In this document: positions 34,393-46,474 of the stretch, one piece after another
How positions within the stretch are numbered: the first letter of the stretch is position 1
Layout of the letters: the number at the start of each line of letters is the position of its first letter
DNA from: Galeopsis tetrahit
Taxonomy: Eukaryota; Streptophyta; Magnoliopsida; Lamiales; Lamiaceae
Reading direction: 5' to 3'
Assembly (NCBI GenBank): GCA_963675135.1
Contig: OY776134.1
Location: forward strand, 54,455,740-54,519,739
Length of the DNA: 64,000 nt
The notes under the pieces: model-generated
Databases searched by the model: none
Seen by the model: the letters and a program-made list of their open reading frames with translations, nothing else
Told to the model about the DNA's origin: nothing
Translations under genes and position numbers: made by a program

Positions 34393-34740
34393 GCCCAACC
34401 TATTTTCACTCTTCACATCTAATACATATAGACAAAAAATTTTAAAAGGCTGGTCGAATCAAATCTATAAAAAAATATAATTTTTTTTATTATAGATAAT
34501 AGGCCAGATTCAGACTAAATATTCAATATTTTATTTTTTTTATGTAAAGTTTATTCTAGCCCATTTTATTTCCACACTTCACACCTAATATAGCCCAAAC
34601 TTTTAAAAAAGGCTTATCAAAAAAAAAAAAAAATCTATTATAGATAATAGGTCAGATCCAGACTAAATATCCAATTTTATTTATTTATTTTTTATATGTA
34701 AAGTCTAGTCTAGCCCAATCTATTTTCACTCTTTACACCT
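34393..34740. repeat. Tandem repeat of about 165 bp, two full units plus a part
   Basis: Units share TAGCCCAACCTATTTTCACT, CTTCACACCTAATA, AGATAATAGGCCAGATTCAG and ACTAAATATTCAAT-type blocks. The unit ends resemble the right end of the TIR element at 40833-41418, so this may be an element end that was tandemly amplified. Confidence 0.6.
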
Positions 34741-35258
34741 GCCCAACCAAAACACACAATTTATCTACTTCTCTCAACTCTAATTCTCTCTATCATTCTC
34801 CATTTCTCTCCCCTTTCTTCATGTAAAACCCTAATTTATCCCTCTCTTGCATCAGCCTCCTTCTGAACAAGATTTTAATGGCATCCTACCTCTAGTTCAG
34901 TTTGGGAAGGTATGAGTTTAAATTTTCTTTTTCATTTTATATATAATTTATTTATATGATTCTCTCTAACATTTTAATTCTCTTCACCTTTCATCCAAAA
35001 CCCTAATTTATCCCTCTTCCATTGCTTTCTTTTGAACAAGGTTTTAATGATATTCCACCTCTAATTTGGTTTGTAAACCTATAAATTTACATTTTTTTTA
35101 ATATATATCTTTATTTAGGATTGCCACAAATCCCAGTTTTTCGATGCAGCTTGAATTGAAAAAAAAAAAAAAAACTTAATATAATATTAAGTAATTCGAC
35201 AGAAATGAGTTACTCTTGACCTTTATGCTTTATTTGTTTTGCTAGTGAAGGTTTTTTG

Positions 35259-38206
35259 ATGGCGAAACGCTGGCGAGGATCTCGTTCAACGAAAGATACG
35301 AAGGTTGATACTCTTCTAACTTTACTTATAATGCTTCATACTTCAATTCGAAGCTTTCTATGATTATTTTAAGGATTCTTATTATCTCAATTTGGTGGAG
35401 TATAATGGAATTTTACTGTGTGTATAATAGCAATTCGACAAATATGGTGGAATATTGAAAAAAATCCCTATCTGCTGATAAATGCTCAATTTTATGATGA
35501 CAAAACTCATTAAGGAGGATAGAAGGGGTTAATCTTGTTTTGTATTTTAAAATATTAGTCTAATAGATTTTCATGTTTCCAGTGGAAAATAGGATTTTGT
35601 TGAATTCTGCATGTTTGTGCTAATTTGAATGGTACATCGGTTACATCGTATATTTGCTTCAAAGGGATTTAACATTTAGCTGTATATCATCTATTCTTTT
35701 GTATGTGTATCCATTATATGCTATATTTGCTAGCTCTTACAGGTTTAAACGGTAAGAAAGTCTATTCTTGCTCTTATGGTTTTATGTTTTGTATGGTATG
35801 TTCATTCTATGGTATATTTAGTCTGTTAGCTCTGGAATTTTAAGTTATGCAACTTATAATCTATATTTACTTTACAGTTGAGTTGAGAGCTCTCTTTGTT
35901 CTTTCTTTCTAAATTTATCTTTTAAAAGTGTTCATTTAGATTATACCGTAAATTGGGTAAGAACACGTGGAAGACAATAGATTACATAGATATTGGAAGT
36001 TAATTGCTTAATGTTTACGGAATTTTTTTTCCCCCTCCCTAGGTTATGATTGAGAGGGAAGATGCTTCAATTGATCTAATCAGCATGCTTCCTGATGCAT
36101 TATTGGTTTCTATATTGTCTAATTTGACATTTAAGGAATCAACGGCTACTAGCATACTTTCCCGACGATGGAGATACTTGTGGACCCTTGTACCTAAGCT
36201 AGATTTTGATGGCTCAAAATCATTAATGAGGGTGCGAATGGAAATAAATAAAGAATTGGCAATCCACGAGGAAAGATCAAAGTATTTTATATGGGTTGAT
36301 CATGTGATGGCATTACATAAGAGTTGTACCATTGAGGAATTCCGAGTGTATTTCCATTTGGACAAATCTTGTGAAAAATATATAGACAGATTGGTTAATT
36401 ATGCTCTAGCTAGGAAGGTTAAGAGGCTTGAGTTGGACTTGTGTGGTTTACTTGGAGTAGGACTCTCCGAACGAGCCTCTGATGATTGCTTTAGTTTTCC
36501 ATTTAATCACATTGTTCCAGAAACCCTAGATGCTGTTGAAGTAAAGGATTGTGAACAAGAGATTCTGCCTAAAGACAAGAAGAATTGTCCCAACGATTTA
36601 CTGTCGCACAGTTTGAGGCAATACAACTTAATCCATTTCAAGTACCTTGAGAAGATATCTTTGAATCTTGTGAATGTGAATGGTGAAGCTCTAGAGTTCT
36701 TCTTACGCAACTGTCCTCTTCTCGAGCACTTATCTGTTACTAAATCTATTGGTCTTTCGAGTCTAAAGATTATTGGACCATATCCTTCTTTGAAACACTT
36801 GGAAATAAATTCGTGCGAGAACCTTAGTTCATTTGAGGTTCGTGATACAAATCTTGTGTATTTGAAATACATTGGTAATATTATTCAACAGTTTCTTCTG
36901 AAGAATGTTCCCCTACTTGTCGAAATGTATATTGGGGGATTTATGGAGGTGCTAAATGTTCTGTTGATGTTTTCGAGCATCTTTCCGCAGCTAGAGAAAT
37001 TAACCTTTATGGACTGCTGGATTTGTGGGGAGGTAATTTAGAATATGATGGCATTCCTTTTATTATTCACATGTTATTAATCAGATTGTGGCATTTCTTG
37101 ATCCTTTTTAATTTCACTCCACAGGTAGAGATTAATATGTTATGTTCTGCTGTGAAAATGAGCAATCTTAAGCAATTGATACTGATTCCAATAATTGGTG
37201 ACTCTCTACTACCGCTAACTGATATACTACGTGCAACACCATGCTTGGAAACACTTGAACTAATGGTAATATTCTTGCATCATACTTTGCTGCCTATGTT
37301 TTAGAATTCTTTGTGTCATCTCAATATCTTATTGAAAATTCCAGCGCATCTTGTTATGTGCATGATATTTTAGCATGGTTCCACTTATTAAATTTTAGTA
37401 TTTCCATTTCTTATGGTAAACTGTTTCATTTGTTTGAGTCAATTGCATTATTTACTGAAACATTGCCAACTTTTTATTTTTTATTTGTATATGTTTATTC
37501 AGTGTGGATTATGCTAATTTAACTTGTTGTAAACAAAGTTAAGTAACCTTTTTCAGGTGCCAATTTTCCGTTAACATCATCCATGAAATGTAGCTTGCTT
37601 GAGCAGGCCACTTTGCACTTGCAGTCCAGGAGTATTATTTTTGCTAGTTTTATGAGAGTTGGACTTGAGAGTAAAAATCTTTAAAATATGGAAGATGGCA
37701 CATGTTTTGATTATAATTCTCTAGTGACATAGTCTGGAAAATTGGTGGAATATACATATGATCAGGCGACGATCAAATAAACCCTTAGCAGCATTAAGTT
37801 CCATCCTATTTAGATTAGCAGTGTACTACCACCATTGAACTTTCTTTCCTTAACTAAATGTTTTTTCGTGTTTTAACCTTGGCAGGCATTTAATTCAAGG
37901 ATTAGAAAGAGGAAGTTACAGAAAAAATTGTGTCCATATACTCATCTCAAGGAGTTAATATTTAGAAATTATTATGGGTCGTCGGGCGAGCTGGAACTTG
38001 TGATGCATTTGTCGGAGGGTGCTTGTTCACTGGAGAAGATTGTTATCGATCCACAGAGGAATTTCGGTACTCCTGATGAGTATTTACGGGATAATACCCC
38101 TAGAGAATATGACGCTTATATTCGCAGGTTAACGGCCGTAAGGGCTCGAGCAACAAAGCAACTTGTAGGGAAATTACCTCCCAGAATAAATTTGCAGATC
38201 CTTTAG
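35259..38206 (+). CDS. F-box/LRR/FBD-type protein, tandem copy 3
   Basis: Exons 35259-35303, 36043-37032, 37125-37265 and 37886-38206, all phase 0 with GT-AG borders, giving 498 residues. F-box ISMLPDALLVSILSNLTFKE at about residues 27-71, LRRs (LEFFLRNCPLLEHLSVTKS) and an FBD-like end (LELVMHLSEGACSLEKIVID) closing with LPPRINLQIL. Compared with copies 1 and 2 it has an extra segment around ETLDAVEVKDCEQEILPKDK in exon 2. It is very close to copy 4 throughout exons and introns. Exon 4 begins differently from copy 4: about 24 bp before the acceptor (GATTGTGAACAATCTCC-type sequence) are missing, so the first codons read AFNSRIRKRK. The likely role is an SCF substrate receptor; the substrate is unknown. 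Confidence 0.92.
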
Positions 38207-39116
38207 ACAGTTTATTTTCTTCTGGTAATTGAATAACTTCGCATTGACATTGTGCAAATCCTTGTACTATGTGTAAACTGAATTTATGTTGTATGAGTGA
38301 TGAAAGTTTCTTAATTTAATAGTACTACATTATTATTTATGTTGTACGAAATATCATTTTTTATTCTGAGGTTAAAGGATTTGAGTATGGATATTCAATT
38401 TAAATCCTATTATTATTCTCATTATAAATCCATTTTATATTCTACACTTTGAGTAATTTGCTGATGCCAGTGGCTACAATTTATAGGTGAATTGAAATAT
38501 ATATTTCGACTATCACTGAATTAAAAACTAAGTATAAGTAAAAGTAAAAGTGTAAAACTACCATTGAATTTCAAAACATGAATATTTTTTATATTGAGTA
38601 AGTTCATGCAAAAAAAAAAAAAAATGTTTTCCTATATAAAGATCTCTTAGATTTTAATATCATTATAAGGTACGGAGTAGTATTTAATATTCTTGCTAAA
38701 AAGGGCACCTAAGTCTATGATCACTAAATAGCCATAAATTGGCACTGCACCTAAAATAAAGATGAGAGGTGTCACTGTTTTTTTTTTTTTTGACGGGAAT
38801 GATAGAGGTGTCACTGTTCAATGTCACCCACCCTTCATAATTCTGAAAGAAGCTAATTCTTCCTATTTATTACTCCATCCGTCTCAATTAAATCTAATTT
38901 CATTTTTTTACAAAAAAAAAAAAAGAAGTTATTTTATAAAGAAATACGTTGGACAAAAATTATACTATTAATAAATAAATTAAAAAAATACTATTACTCT
39001 AAATAAATCTCAACTCCGTGGGCGTCACCTTACTTATGTTAAACTTAAAAGCAAATAAACCTTTTAGCACCGCTTTATTATGAGTTATGAAATGAAACAC
39101 CTCAAAAGCATGGTAG
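38207..39116. other. Duplicated 3' flank of F-box copy 3
   Basis: The segment GTCACCCACCCTTCATAATT...GAAGCTAATTCTTCCTATT near 38820-38870 recurs at 45490-45545 behind copy 4, showing that the segmental duplication reaches at least 0.6 kb past the stop codon. A short direct repeat (AGAGGTGTCACTGTT) surrounds a T-tract at 38765-38820. No gene is seen. Confidence 0.6.
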
Positions 39117-39355
39117 AAATATGACATTTCAGACGATTAGCAATGCATTTAGTGACAATTTAAAAAAAATGACATTATACAAAGTATTGATACAAAATTT
39201 AGAGGGTAAAATGAGTTCCTTAATCTTGTGGATCAGAGCAATAAACCCATGATTAAAGTTATGAGGGTCAACCCTATGATTAAGAATCGGGAGAACAACA
39301 TTAACCATAGAATGACCAACAACATTCCAAAAGTAGTCCCATGAGGGGCACAAGT
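39117..39355 (-). pseudogene. LINE reverse-transcriptase fragment
   Basis: The minus strand reads NVVGHSMVNVVLPILNHR, then FNHGFIALIHKIKE, then LYNVIFFKLS. This matches the start of the LINE reverse transcriptase, where the family has LNHTFIALIPKIK and ISLCNVIYK. Only about 80 residues remain and the catalytic YADD region is absent. It abuts MITE sequence at 39356, probably the break point. Confidence 0.78.
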
Positions 39356-39575
39356 TTTAAGAAAAATGTAGATAAAGTAGATAAAGTAAGGGTATTACAG
39401 GTTATTGTGGGGTCCATTGTGAATAAAGTGATTGTTTGTGAATAAAGTTGATGGCAAATTGAGTAATTAAGTGATGGTTGAAGGGTGATAGTTTTCATAA
39501 AGTGTATGAGACTACATTTGGTGGACAAATAATATAAGGTAAATGAGACTACTTTTTGTGGACGGAGAGAGTAGT
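39356..39575. mobile_element. MITE remnant with one Stowaway-type end
   Basis: The right end GACTACTTTTTGTGGACGGA followed by GAGAGTAGT is a Stowaway-type terminus. The left end, next to the LINE fragment, is missing or degraded. Confidence 0.5.
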
Positions 39576-39645
39576 TGACATACCATTGAAGTGACGGATC
39601 CAAGATTTAAATTCGGGGGTACAGAAGATATTAAGTAAAACACTA

Positions 39646-39880
39646 CTTCCTCCGTCCAACAAAAATATGCTCAATCTAATTTTTTTTTTTTTTTTTATAA
39701 AAGATATGTTCATTCTATTTAAATAGTTAACTTTTAAGTAATTTTTCTATTTTATTAACAAAGTTAATGATCTACCAACAATACTCTTTAATTCACATAT
39801 CTATTTTATACATTAAAATATGAATTATTTTTAAAAAATGTGTTTAACCAAAGAAGCATATTTTTTATGGACGGAGGGAG
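39646..39880. mobile_element. Stowaway-like MITE, 235 bp
   Basis: The left end CTTCCTCCGTCCAACAAAAA and the right end TTTTTTATGGACGGAGGGAG are inverted repeats continued by ATATGC/GCATAT, flanked by TA/TA. Confidence 0.8.
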
Positions 39881-40016
39881 TATTTAATAATAAAAATCAT
39901 GCAATTCGAGGTAACTTAAAAAAATTATATAACATTAAAATCAAATTACAATTGAGACCGATAAATCTCATATTTTAAAAACGATCTACTCTTATGATAT
40001 TTGACCTTTTTTTTTT

Positions 40017-40185
40017 GGGCCTCCATCTATTAAGAAAAAAAATTAAAATTTTATTGACCTCCATCTATTGAGAGGGGAAATTAAATCTTTATTGTGCCTA
40101 TGTCTATTAAGAGGAGAAATTAAATTTTTATTGGGCCCTCAATCTACTAAGAGGTGAAATTAAGTTTTTATTGGACTTTTTAATG
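40017..40185. repeat. Minisatellite, about 46-bp unit, four copies
   Basis: Each unit reads approximately CCATCTATTAAGAGGAGAAA then TTAAATTTTTATTGG(GCC), with single-base variation between copies. Confidence 0.75.
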
Positions 40186-40832
40186 GAAATTTGAGAAATG
40201 ATTGGGCTTTAAGTTTGAGTTGTGGGGGTTGCAACTTGCAATGACCTTTTTTTTGTGCTGGTATTTTTATTTTTTAATTTTTCCTGCCTTAAAGTAAAAA
40301 AAAATCAATTTGTTGTACCCCATGTCCTATTCTACATCATCCACTGCCATCAGGACTTGGGACTTTGGTTGGATGCATGTGGGCCAAGACCTATTTTACC
40401 TAATTTTCAGTAGACGGTAGGGATAACGTTAGTCGCATGTCATCCATTGTCATACACTCTACAACCTTAATTGCTTCCTCCATATTAAGGGATTGCTTTG
40501 CTGTGAAAAGACAAAATAATCACAAAATAGTGAAAGCAGTGTCATTGAAGGTGGGGTAGAGAGGGCGTTGTTGCGGTGGTGGAGGGTGACAACGTCGATG
40601 TCAGAAAAAAAATGAAAGAGACGATACAAATGAGAGAAAAATTATGGTTGTATGTATCTAACTCGTCCATGATGAGCGGAGGTGGTGGCATCACCAAGAG
40701 AATTTTCTTCCAGGAAGAAGGGAATTAAGAAGATGTGTATCAACTAAATTTGAAATAGAGGGTGTATCTAATAAGGTCGGAGGTGTAAATAGTCGTACCC
40801 TAAATCAAAATCAAAATGTTAACTCACACCTA
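40186..40832. other. Intergenic DNA, no gene recognised
   Basis: A less AT-rich stretch at 40420-40760 (GAGGGCGTTGTTGCGGTGG, GGAGGTGGTGGCATCACC) contains no convincing frame or splice structure. Confidence 0.4.
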
Positions 40833-41418
40833 GCGGTTAAAATAGACCGGACTACTCGACGGGGTCTACGACCTAGCCTATTAAGGGCATTATTAGATCT
40901 GACCTATTTATAACCCCGCCTATTAAGGGCATCATTAGATCTGACCTATTTATAATATGAGGCGGACTAAGATGTTTTAAAAAACCTAATTAAATAGGCT
41001 AGACTTAAACTTTATAAAAAGTCTTATAAACCTAACAAACCAACCTATTTATTATACTCTATAATAAATAATTTTTAAAATTTAGTACTAATATTAATAT
41101 TAAATTAAATCAAATTAAATTTATTTTAATACTTAAGAAATCGTTATAATATTTATATTTAAATTAATTTATAGTTGTAATACATTTATTTTTTCATGAA
41201 TTTCATTGACAATTTTAAATATTCAACTGTGTTTCGTATTTGACATATTTTAATGGACTTTTAAAAAAAACTTGTGGACCTGACCTATTTATTTAAAAGT
41301 TCAGACCAAACCAATAATATAAATAATAGGTTAGACTAGGTTAAATATTTATAAATCAGGCCCAAACTATTTTTTTTTAAGGTAAAATCCATTCCAGTCC
41401 AACCTATTTCCACTCCTT
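40833..41418. mobile_element. TIR element related to 18396-18988
   Basis: The left end (AAAATAGACCGGACTACTCG ... CTAGCCTATTAAGGGC) aligns with the left end of the 18396 element. The right end (CCAACCTATTTCCACTCC) is the inverted partner. CACACCTA occurs at 40825-40832 and 41419-41426 as a probable target duplication. Length is 586 bp against 593 for the relative. A unit of about 39 bp (CTATTAAGGGCATTATTAGA) is duplicated near the left end. Confidence 0.68.
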
Positions 41419-41999
41419 CACACCTAATACATATAGCCCAACCAAAAAACACAATTTACCTACTTTCTCTCTACCCTAATTCTCTTTAGCATTCTTCATT
41501 TTTCTCCACTTTCTTCATCTAAAATCCTAATTTATTCATCTCTTACATTTAGACAAGATTTTAATGGCATCCCACCCCTGATTCTCAGCTTGTGAAGGTA
41601 TACATTTAGATTTTCTTTTCTTTTTCCTTTTATATATAATTTATTTATTATTTATATGATTTTCCCTAACATTTTCATTTCTTCTCCATCATCTAAAATC
41701 CTAATTTATTATTCTCTTGCATCTGCCTCTTAATAAGAAGATTTTACTGACATCCCACCTCTAATTTGATTTGTGAACTTATGAGTATACATTTTTTCTC
41801 AACCTTTCATCTTAAACCTAATTTATCTCTCTTGATCCTTGTGGGATTGCCACAAATCCCAGTTTTTTTTACTTAATACTAACTTCTTTTTTTTTGTTTG
41901 AAATAAAGTACTTATACTTAATATAATATTAAGTAATTCGACAGAAATCAGTTATGCTTGACCTTTAGGCTTTATTTGTTTTGCTAGTGAAGGTTTTTG

Positions 42000-44955
42000 A
42001 TGGCGAAACGCCGGCGAGGATCTCGTTCAACGAAAGATACGAAGGTTGATAATCTTCTATCTTTACTTATAATGCTTCATACTTCAATTCGAAGCTTTCT
42101 ATGATTATTTTAAGGATTCTTATTATCTCAATTCAGTATAATGGAATTTTACTGTGTATAATAGCAATTCGATGAATTTGGTGGAATGATGAAAAACACA
42201 CATATCTGCTGTTAAATACTCAATTTTATGATGACAAAATTCATTAAGGAGGACAGAAGGGGTTATTCTTGTTTTGTATTTTAAAATCTTAGTCTAATAG
42301 ATTTTCATGTTTCCAGTGGAAAATAGGATTTTGTTGAATTCTGCATGTTTGTGCTAATTTGAATGGTAAATCGTATATTTGCTTCAAAGGGATTTAACAT
42401 TTAGCTGTATATCATCTATTCTTTTGTATGTGTATCCATTATATGCTATATTTGCTAGCTCTTACAGGTTTAAACGGTAAGAAAGTCTATTCTTGCTCTT
42501 ATGCTTTTATGTTTTGTATGGTATATTTAGTCTGTTAGCTGTGGAATTTTAAGTTATACAACTTATAACCTATATTTACTTTACAGTTGAGTTGAGAGCT
42601 CTCTTTGTTCTTTCTTTCTAAATTTATCTTTTAAAGTGTTCATTTAGATTATATCGTAAATTGGGTAAGAACACGTGGAAGACAATAGATTACATAGATA
42701 TTGGAAGTTAATTGCTTAAAGTTTACGGAATTGTCTTTTTTTTTTTCCCTCCATAGGTTACGATTGAGAGGGAAGATGCTTCAATTGATCTAATCAGCAT
42801 GCTTCCTGATGCATTATTGGTTTCTATATTGTCTAATTTGACATTTAAGGAATCAGCGGCTACTAGCATACTTTCTCAACGGTGGAGATACTTGTGGACC
42901 CTTGTACCTAAGCTAGATTTTGATGGCTCAAAATCATTAATGAGGGTGCGAATGGAAACAAATAAGGAATTGGCAATCCACGAGGAAAGATCAAAGTATT
43001 TTAAATGGGTTGATCATGTGATGGCATTACATAAGAGTTGTGCCATTGAGGAATTCCGAGTGTACTTTCACTTGGACAAATCTTGTGAAAAATATATTGA
43101 TAAATGGGTTACTTGTGCTCTAGCTAGGAAGGTTAAGAGGCTTGAGTTGGACTTGTGTGGTTTATTTGGAGTAGGAGTCTCCGGCCTAGCCTCTGATGAT
43201 TGTTTTAGTTTTCCATTTAATCACATTGTTCCAGAAACCCTAGATGCTGTTGAAGTAAAGGATTGTGAACAAGAGATTCTGCCTAAAGACAAGAAGAATT
43301 GTCCCAACGATTTACTGTCGCACTGTTTGAGGCAATACAACTTAATCCATTTCAAGTACCTTGAGAAGATATCTTTGAATCGTGTGAATGTAAATGGTGA
43401 AGCTCTAGAGTTCTTCTTACGCAACTGTCCTCTTCTCGAGCACTTATCTGTTACTAAATCTATTGAGCTTTCGAGTCTAAAGATTATTGGACCATATCCT
43501 TCTTTGAAACACTTGGAAATAAATTCGTGCGAGAACCTTAGTTCATTTGAGGTTCGTGATACAAATCTTGTGTATTTGAAATACGTTGGTAATATTATTC
43601 AACAGTTTCTTCTGAAGAATGTTCCCCTACTTGTCGAAATGTATATTGGGGGATCTATACAAGGGACAGATGTTCTGTTGATGTTTTCGAGCATCTTTCC
43701 GCAGCTAGAGAAATTAACCTTTTTGGACTGCTGGATGTGTGGGGAGGTAATTTAGAATATTATGGCATTCCTTTTTTTAATAACATGCTATTAATCAGAT
43801 TGTGGCATTTCTTGATCCTTTTTAATTTCACTCCACAGGTAGAGATTAAAATGTTATGTTCTGCTGTGAAAATGAGCAATCTTAAGCAATTGGTACTGAT
43901 GCCAATATATGGTGACTCTCTACTACCGCTAACTAATATACTGCGTGCATCACCATGCTTGGAAACACTTGTACTAATGGTAATATTCTTGCATCATACT
44001 TTGCTGCCCATGTTTTAGAATTCAATGTGTCATCTCAATATCTTATTGAAAATTCCAGCGCATCTTGTTATGTGCATGATATTTTAGCATGGTTCCACTT
44101 ATTAAATTTTAGTATTTCCATTTCTTATGGTAAACTGTGTCATTTGTTTGAGTCAATTGCATTACTTACAGAAACATTGCCAACTTTTTATTTTTTATTT
44201 GTATATGTTTATTCAGTGTGGATTATGCTAATTTAACTTGTCGTAAACAAAGTGAAGTAACCTTTTTCAGGTGCCAATTTTCCGTTAACATCATCCATGA
44301 AATGTAGCTTGCTTGAGCAGGTCACTTTGCACTTGCAGTCCAGGAGTATTATTGTTGCTAGTTTTATGAGAGTTGGACTTGAGAGTAAAAATCTTTAAAA
44401 TTTGGAAGATGCCACATGTCTTGATTATAATTCTCTAGTGGTTTATATTCGTGACATAGTCTGGGAAATTGGTGGAATATGCATGATCAGGCAACGATCA
44501 AATAAATTCTTAGCAGCATTAAGTTCCCTCCTATTTAGATTAGCAGTGTATGAGATGACAACCAATGAACTTTCTTTCCTTAACTAAATGTTTTTCTGTG
44601 TTTTGACGATTGTGAACAATCTCCAACTTTGCAGGGAATTAATGGAAGACTTAGAAAGAGGAAGTTACAGAAAAAAGAGGGTTCATATACTCATCTCAAG
44701 GAGGTAATATTTAGAAATTATTATGGGTCGACGGGCGAGCTGGAACTTGTGATGCATTTGTCGGAGAGTGCTGGTACACTGGAGAAAATTGTGATCGATC
44801 CACACAAGAATTTCGGTACTTTTGATGAGTATTTCCGGGATAATACCCCTAGAGAATATGACGCTTATATTCGCAGGTTAAAGGCTGTAAGGGCTCGAGC
44901 AACAAAGCAACTTGTAGGGAAATTACCTCCCAGAATAAATTTGCAGATCCTTTAG
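42000..44955 (+). CDS. F-box/LRR/FBD-type protein, tandem copy 4
   Basis: Exons 42000-42044, 42757-43746, 43839-43979 and 44635-44955, phase 0, GT-AG, 498 residues. Exon 1 encodes MAKRRRGSRSTKDTK; the second exon starts VTIERED, so the in-exon ATG of copies 1 and 3 is ACG here, which supports translation from exon 1. F-box at about residues 27-71, LRRs, and an FBD-like C-terminus ending LPPRINLQIL. Most differences from copy 3 are single residues (for example TKSIELSSL against TKSIGLSSL). The introns are also nearly identical, so the duplication is recent. Confidence 0.93.
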
Positions 44956-45166
44956 AGAGTTGAACGATTTGAGTATGGATATTCAATTCATAGCACTGAA
45001 TCTGTCTCATGTGTTGCTACTCAGCTTGTATTGATATCAATGGCTGATGCCAGTGGCTACAATTTATAGTTTAATTTCAAATATTCCGACTATCACTGAA
45101 TTAAAAACTAAGTAAAATTACCATTGAATTTCAAAACATGAAAAATTTGTCATTAAATAGTCCATG

Positions 45167-45212
<46 letters not shown>

Positions 45213-45872
45213 ATCTCTTACATTTTAGTAATGGACATTAATCTCTCTTTTGAAAACGAAATTAATGGCTTAAAAGTATTCGAATTTTTTAATTTCAGTC
45301 AATGTAGTCAAAATTATAAGGTGTCCATGTAAATTTTTTATTTTTATAATGATGGGTCATTTTATAAAGGAGGGAGTATTTAATATTCTTCTTGCCAAAA
45401 GGGCACCTAACTAAATAGCCATAAATCGCCACTGCACCTAAAATAAAGATTAGAGGTGGCAGCGTTCAATCCACATAAAAAAAAATAAAAAAATGGTAAT
45501 GTCACCCACCCTTCATAATTCTGAAAGAAGCTAATTCTTCCTATTCAAATTTCATTTTTTACAAAAAATAAGATATATTATTAAGAAAACACATTAGACA
45601 AGAATTAAAAAAATATGAGTAGTCTATATAAAATAATTTATATAAATGAGACATTAAGAAGAAAAAGCGAATCTATGTAATCAAAAGGGAGTGAGTATAT
45701 AAACTGAATTTTAAGAGTTACAAAATGAAACTCACCAATTTATAAGGAAACTACTCAGGCAATAATTTGTCTTTTATATCTGTCTCATTTTGGTAGGTAA
45801 GACAAATAATGAAATAAAGGCATCCATCCATCCATCCACATATATATCTCCATATCCCATGAGCCACTCATC
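44956..45872. other. 3' flank of F-box copy 4
   Basis: The segment corresponding to 38400-38900 continues here to about 45545. A (TA)n microsatellite lies at 45169-45208. The last 150 bases (CATCCATCCATCCACATATA) lead into the small gene at 45950. No other gene is seen. Confidence 0.55.
45169..45208. repeat. (TA)n microsatellite
   Basis: About twenty uninterrupted TA dinucleotides. Confidence 0.95.
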
Positions 45873-45953
45873 ATGAATCAACAAATGAAGGTCAAGATAA
45901 CAATCATGGCCCATGAACAAACTATAGCTACCCCTTGGTTAAAACTAGTATGA
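45873..45953 (+). other. Upstream ORF overlapping the start of the next gene
   Basis: A 26-codon frame beginning MNQQMKVKITIMAHEQ ends in a TGA that overlaps the ATG of the following coding region as ATGA (45950-45953). If transcribed in the leader, it could limit or couple translation of the downstream frame by reinitiation. Whether the transcript includes it is not known. Confidence 0.4.
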
Positions 45954-46330
45954 AGAAAAACCAGAGGAGGCATGAAGAAGAAAATGATCATATTGAGATC
46001 CTCAAGGCTGTTGCACAAGCATGGCACAGCCATTCCATCAGTTCAAAGGCGACGACGACGATATCAGAGTCCGACGCCCACAGACGATTCTTCAAGGGGA
46101 AGCCTACTCGATTCAAGCTCGAAGCAACGAGAAATCATCAATGTTGGGATTTTAGGCAATCACTTTGGGATTCCTATGAGATTGTTTCAGTGTCCAAGAA
46201 GCTGGAAACGGGGCTCCTGATGGACGACCCGTTTACCGGATTCATCAGGAGGCCACCAGAGAGTAGGCATAGCTTGAGGAACTTGTTCAACATCATGTCA
46301 TCAAGAAGATTCTCTGAAGATAATGATTGA
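45950..46330 (+). CDS. Small conserved-looking plant protein of unknown function
   Basis: A single-exon frame of 126 residues from the ATG at 45950; codons upstream are open only to a TTG. The sequence is basic at the start (MKKNQRRHEE), followed by AVAQAWHSHS and a block of mixed charged and aromatic residues, FKLEATRNHQCWDFRQSLWD, then YEIVSVSKKLETGLLMDDPF and a serine/arginine-rich tail (SLRNLFNIMSSRRFSEDND). No signal peptide or membrane segment. I believe similar small proteins occur in other dicots, but I cannot name a domain or function. The well-ordered aromatic core argues for a real gene. Confidence 0.75.
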   Translation: MKKNQRRHEEENDHIEILKAVAQAWHSHSISSKATTTISESDAHRRFFKGKPTRFKLEATRNHQCWDFRQSLWDSYEIVSVSKKLETGLLMDDPFTGFIRRPPESRHSLRNLFNIMSSRRFSEDND

Positions 46331-46474
46331 TGAGTTATTATCCCAACAAGACTAATTTTTTGTAGCAGTTTGATTTTTCTGTGATTCAATTTTGGCATAT
46401 TCTGCACAGAATGGAATTTATGTGCTGTGAGTTTCTTTCATCACCAGTGTATGTAGATAAGATAGCTTTATTAA

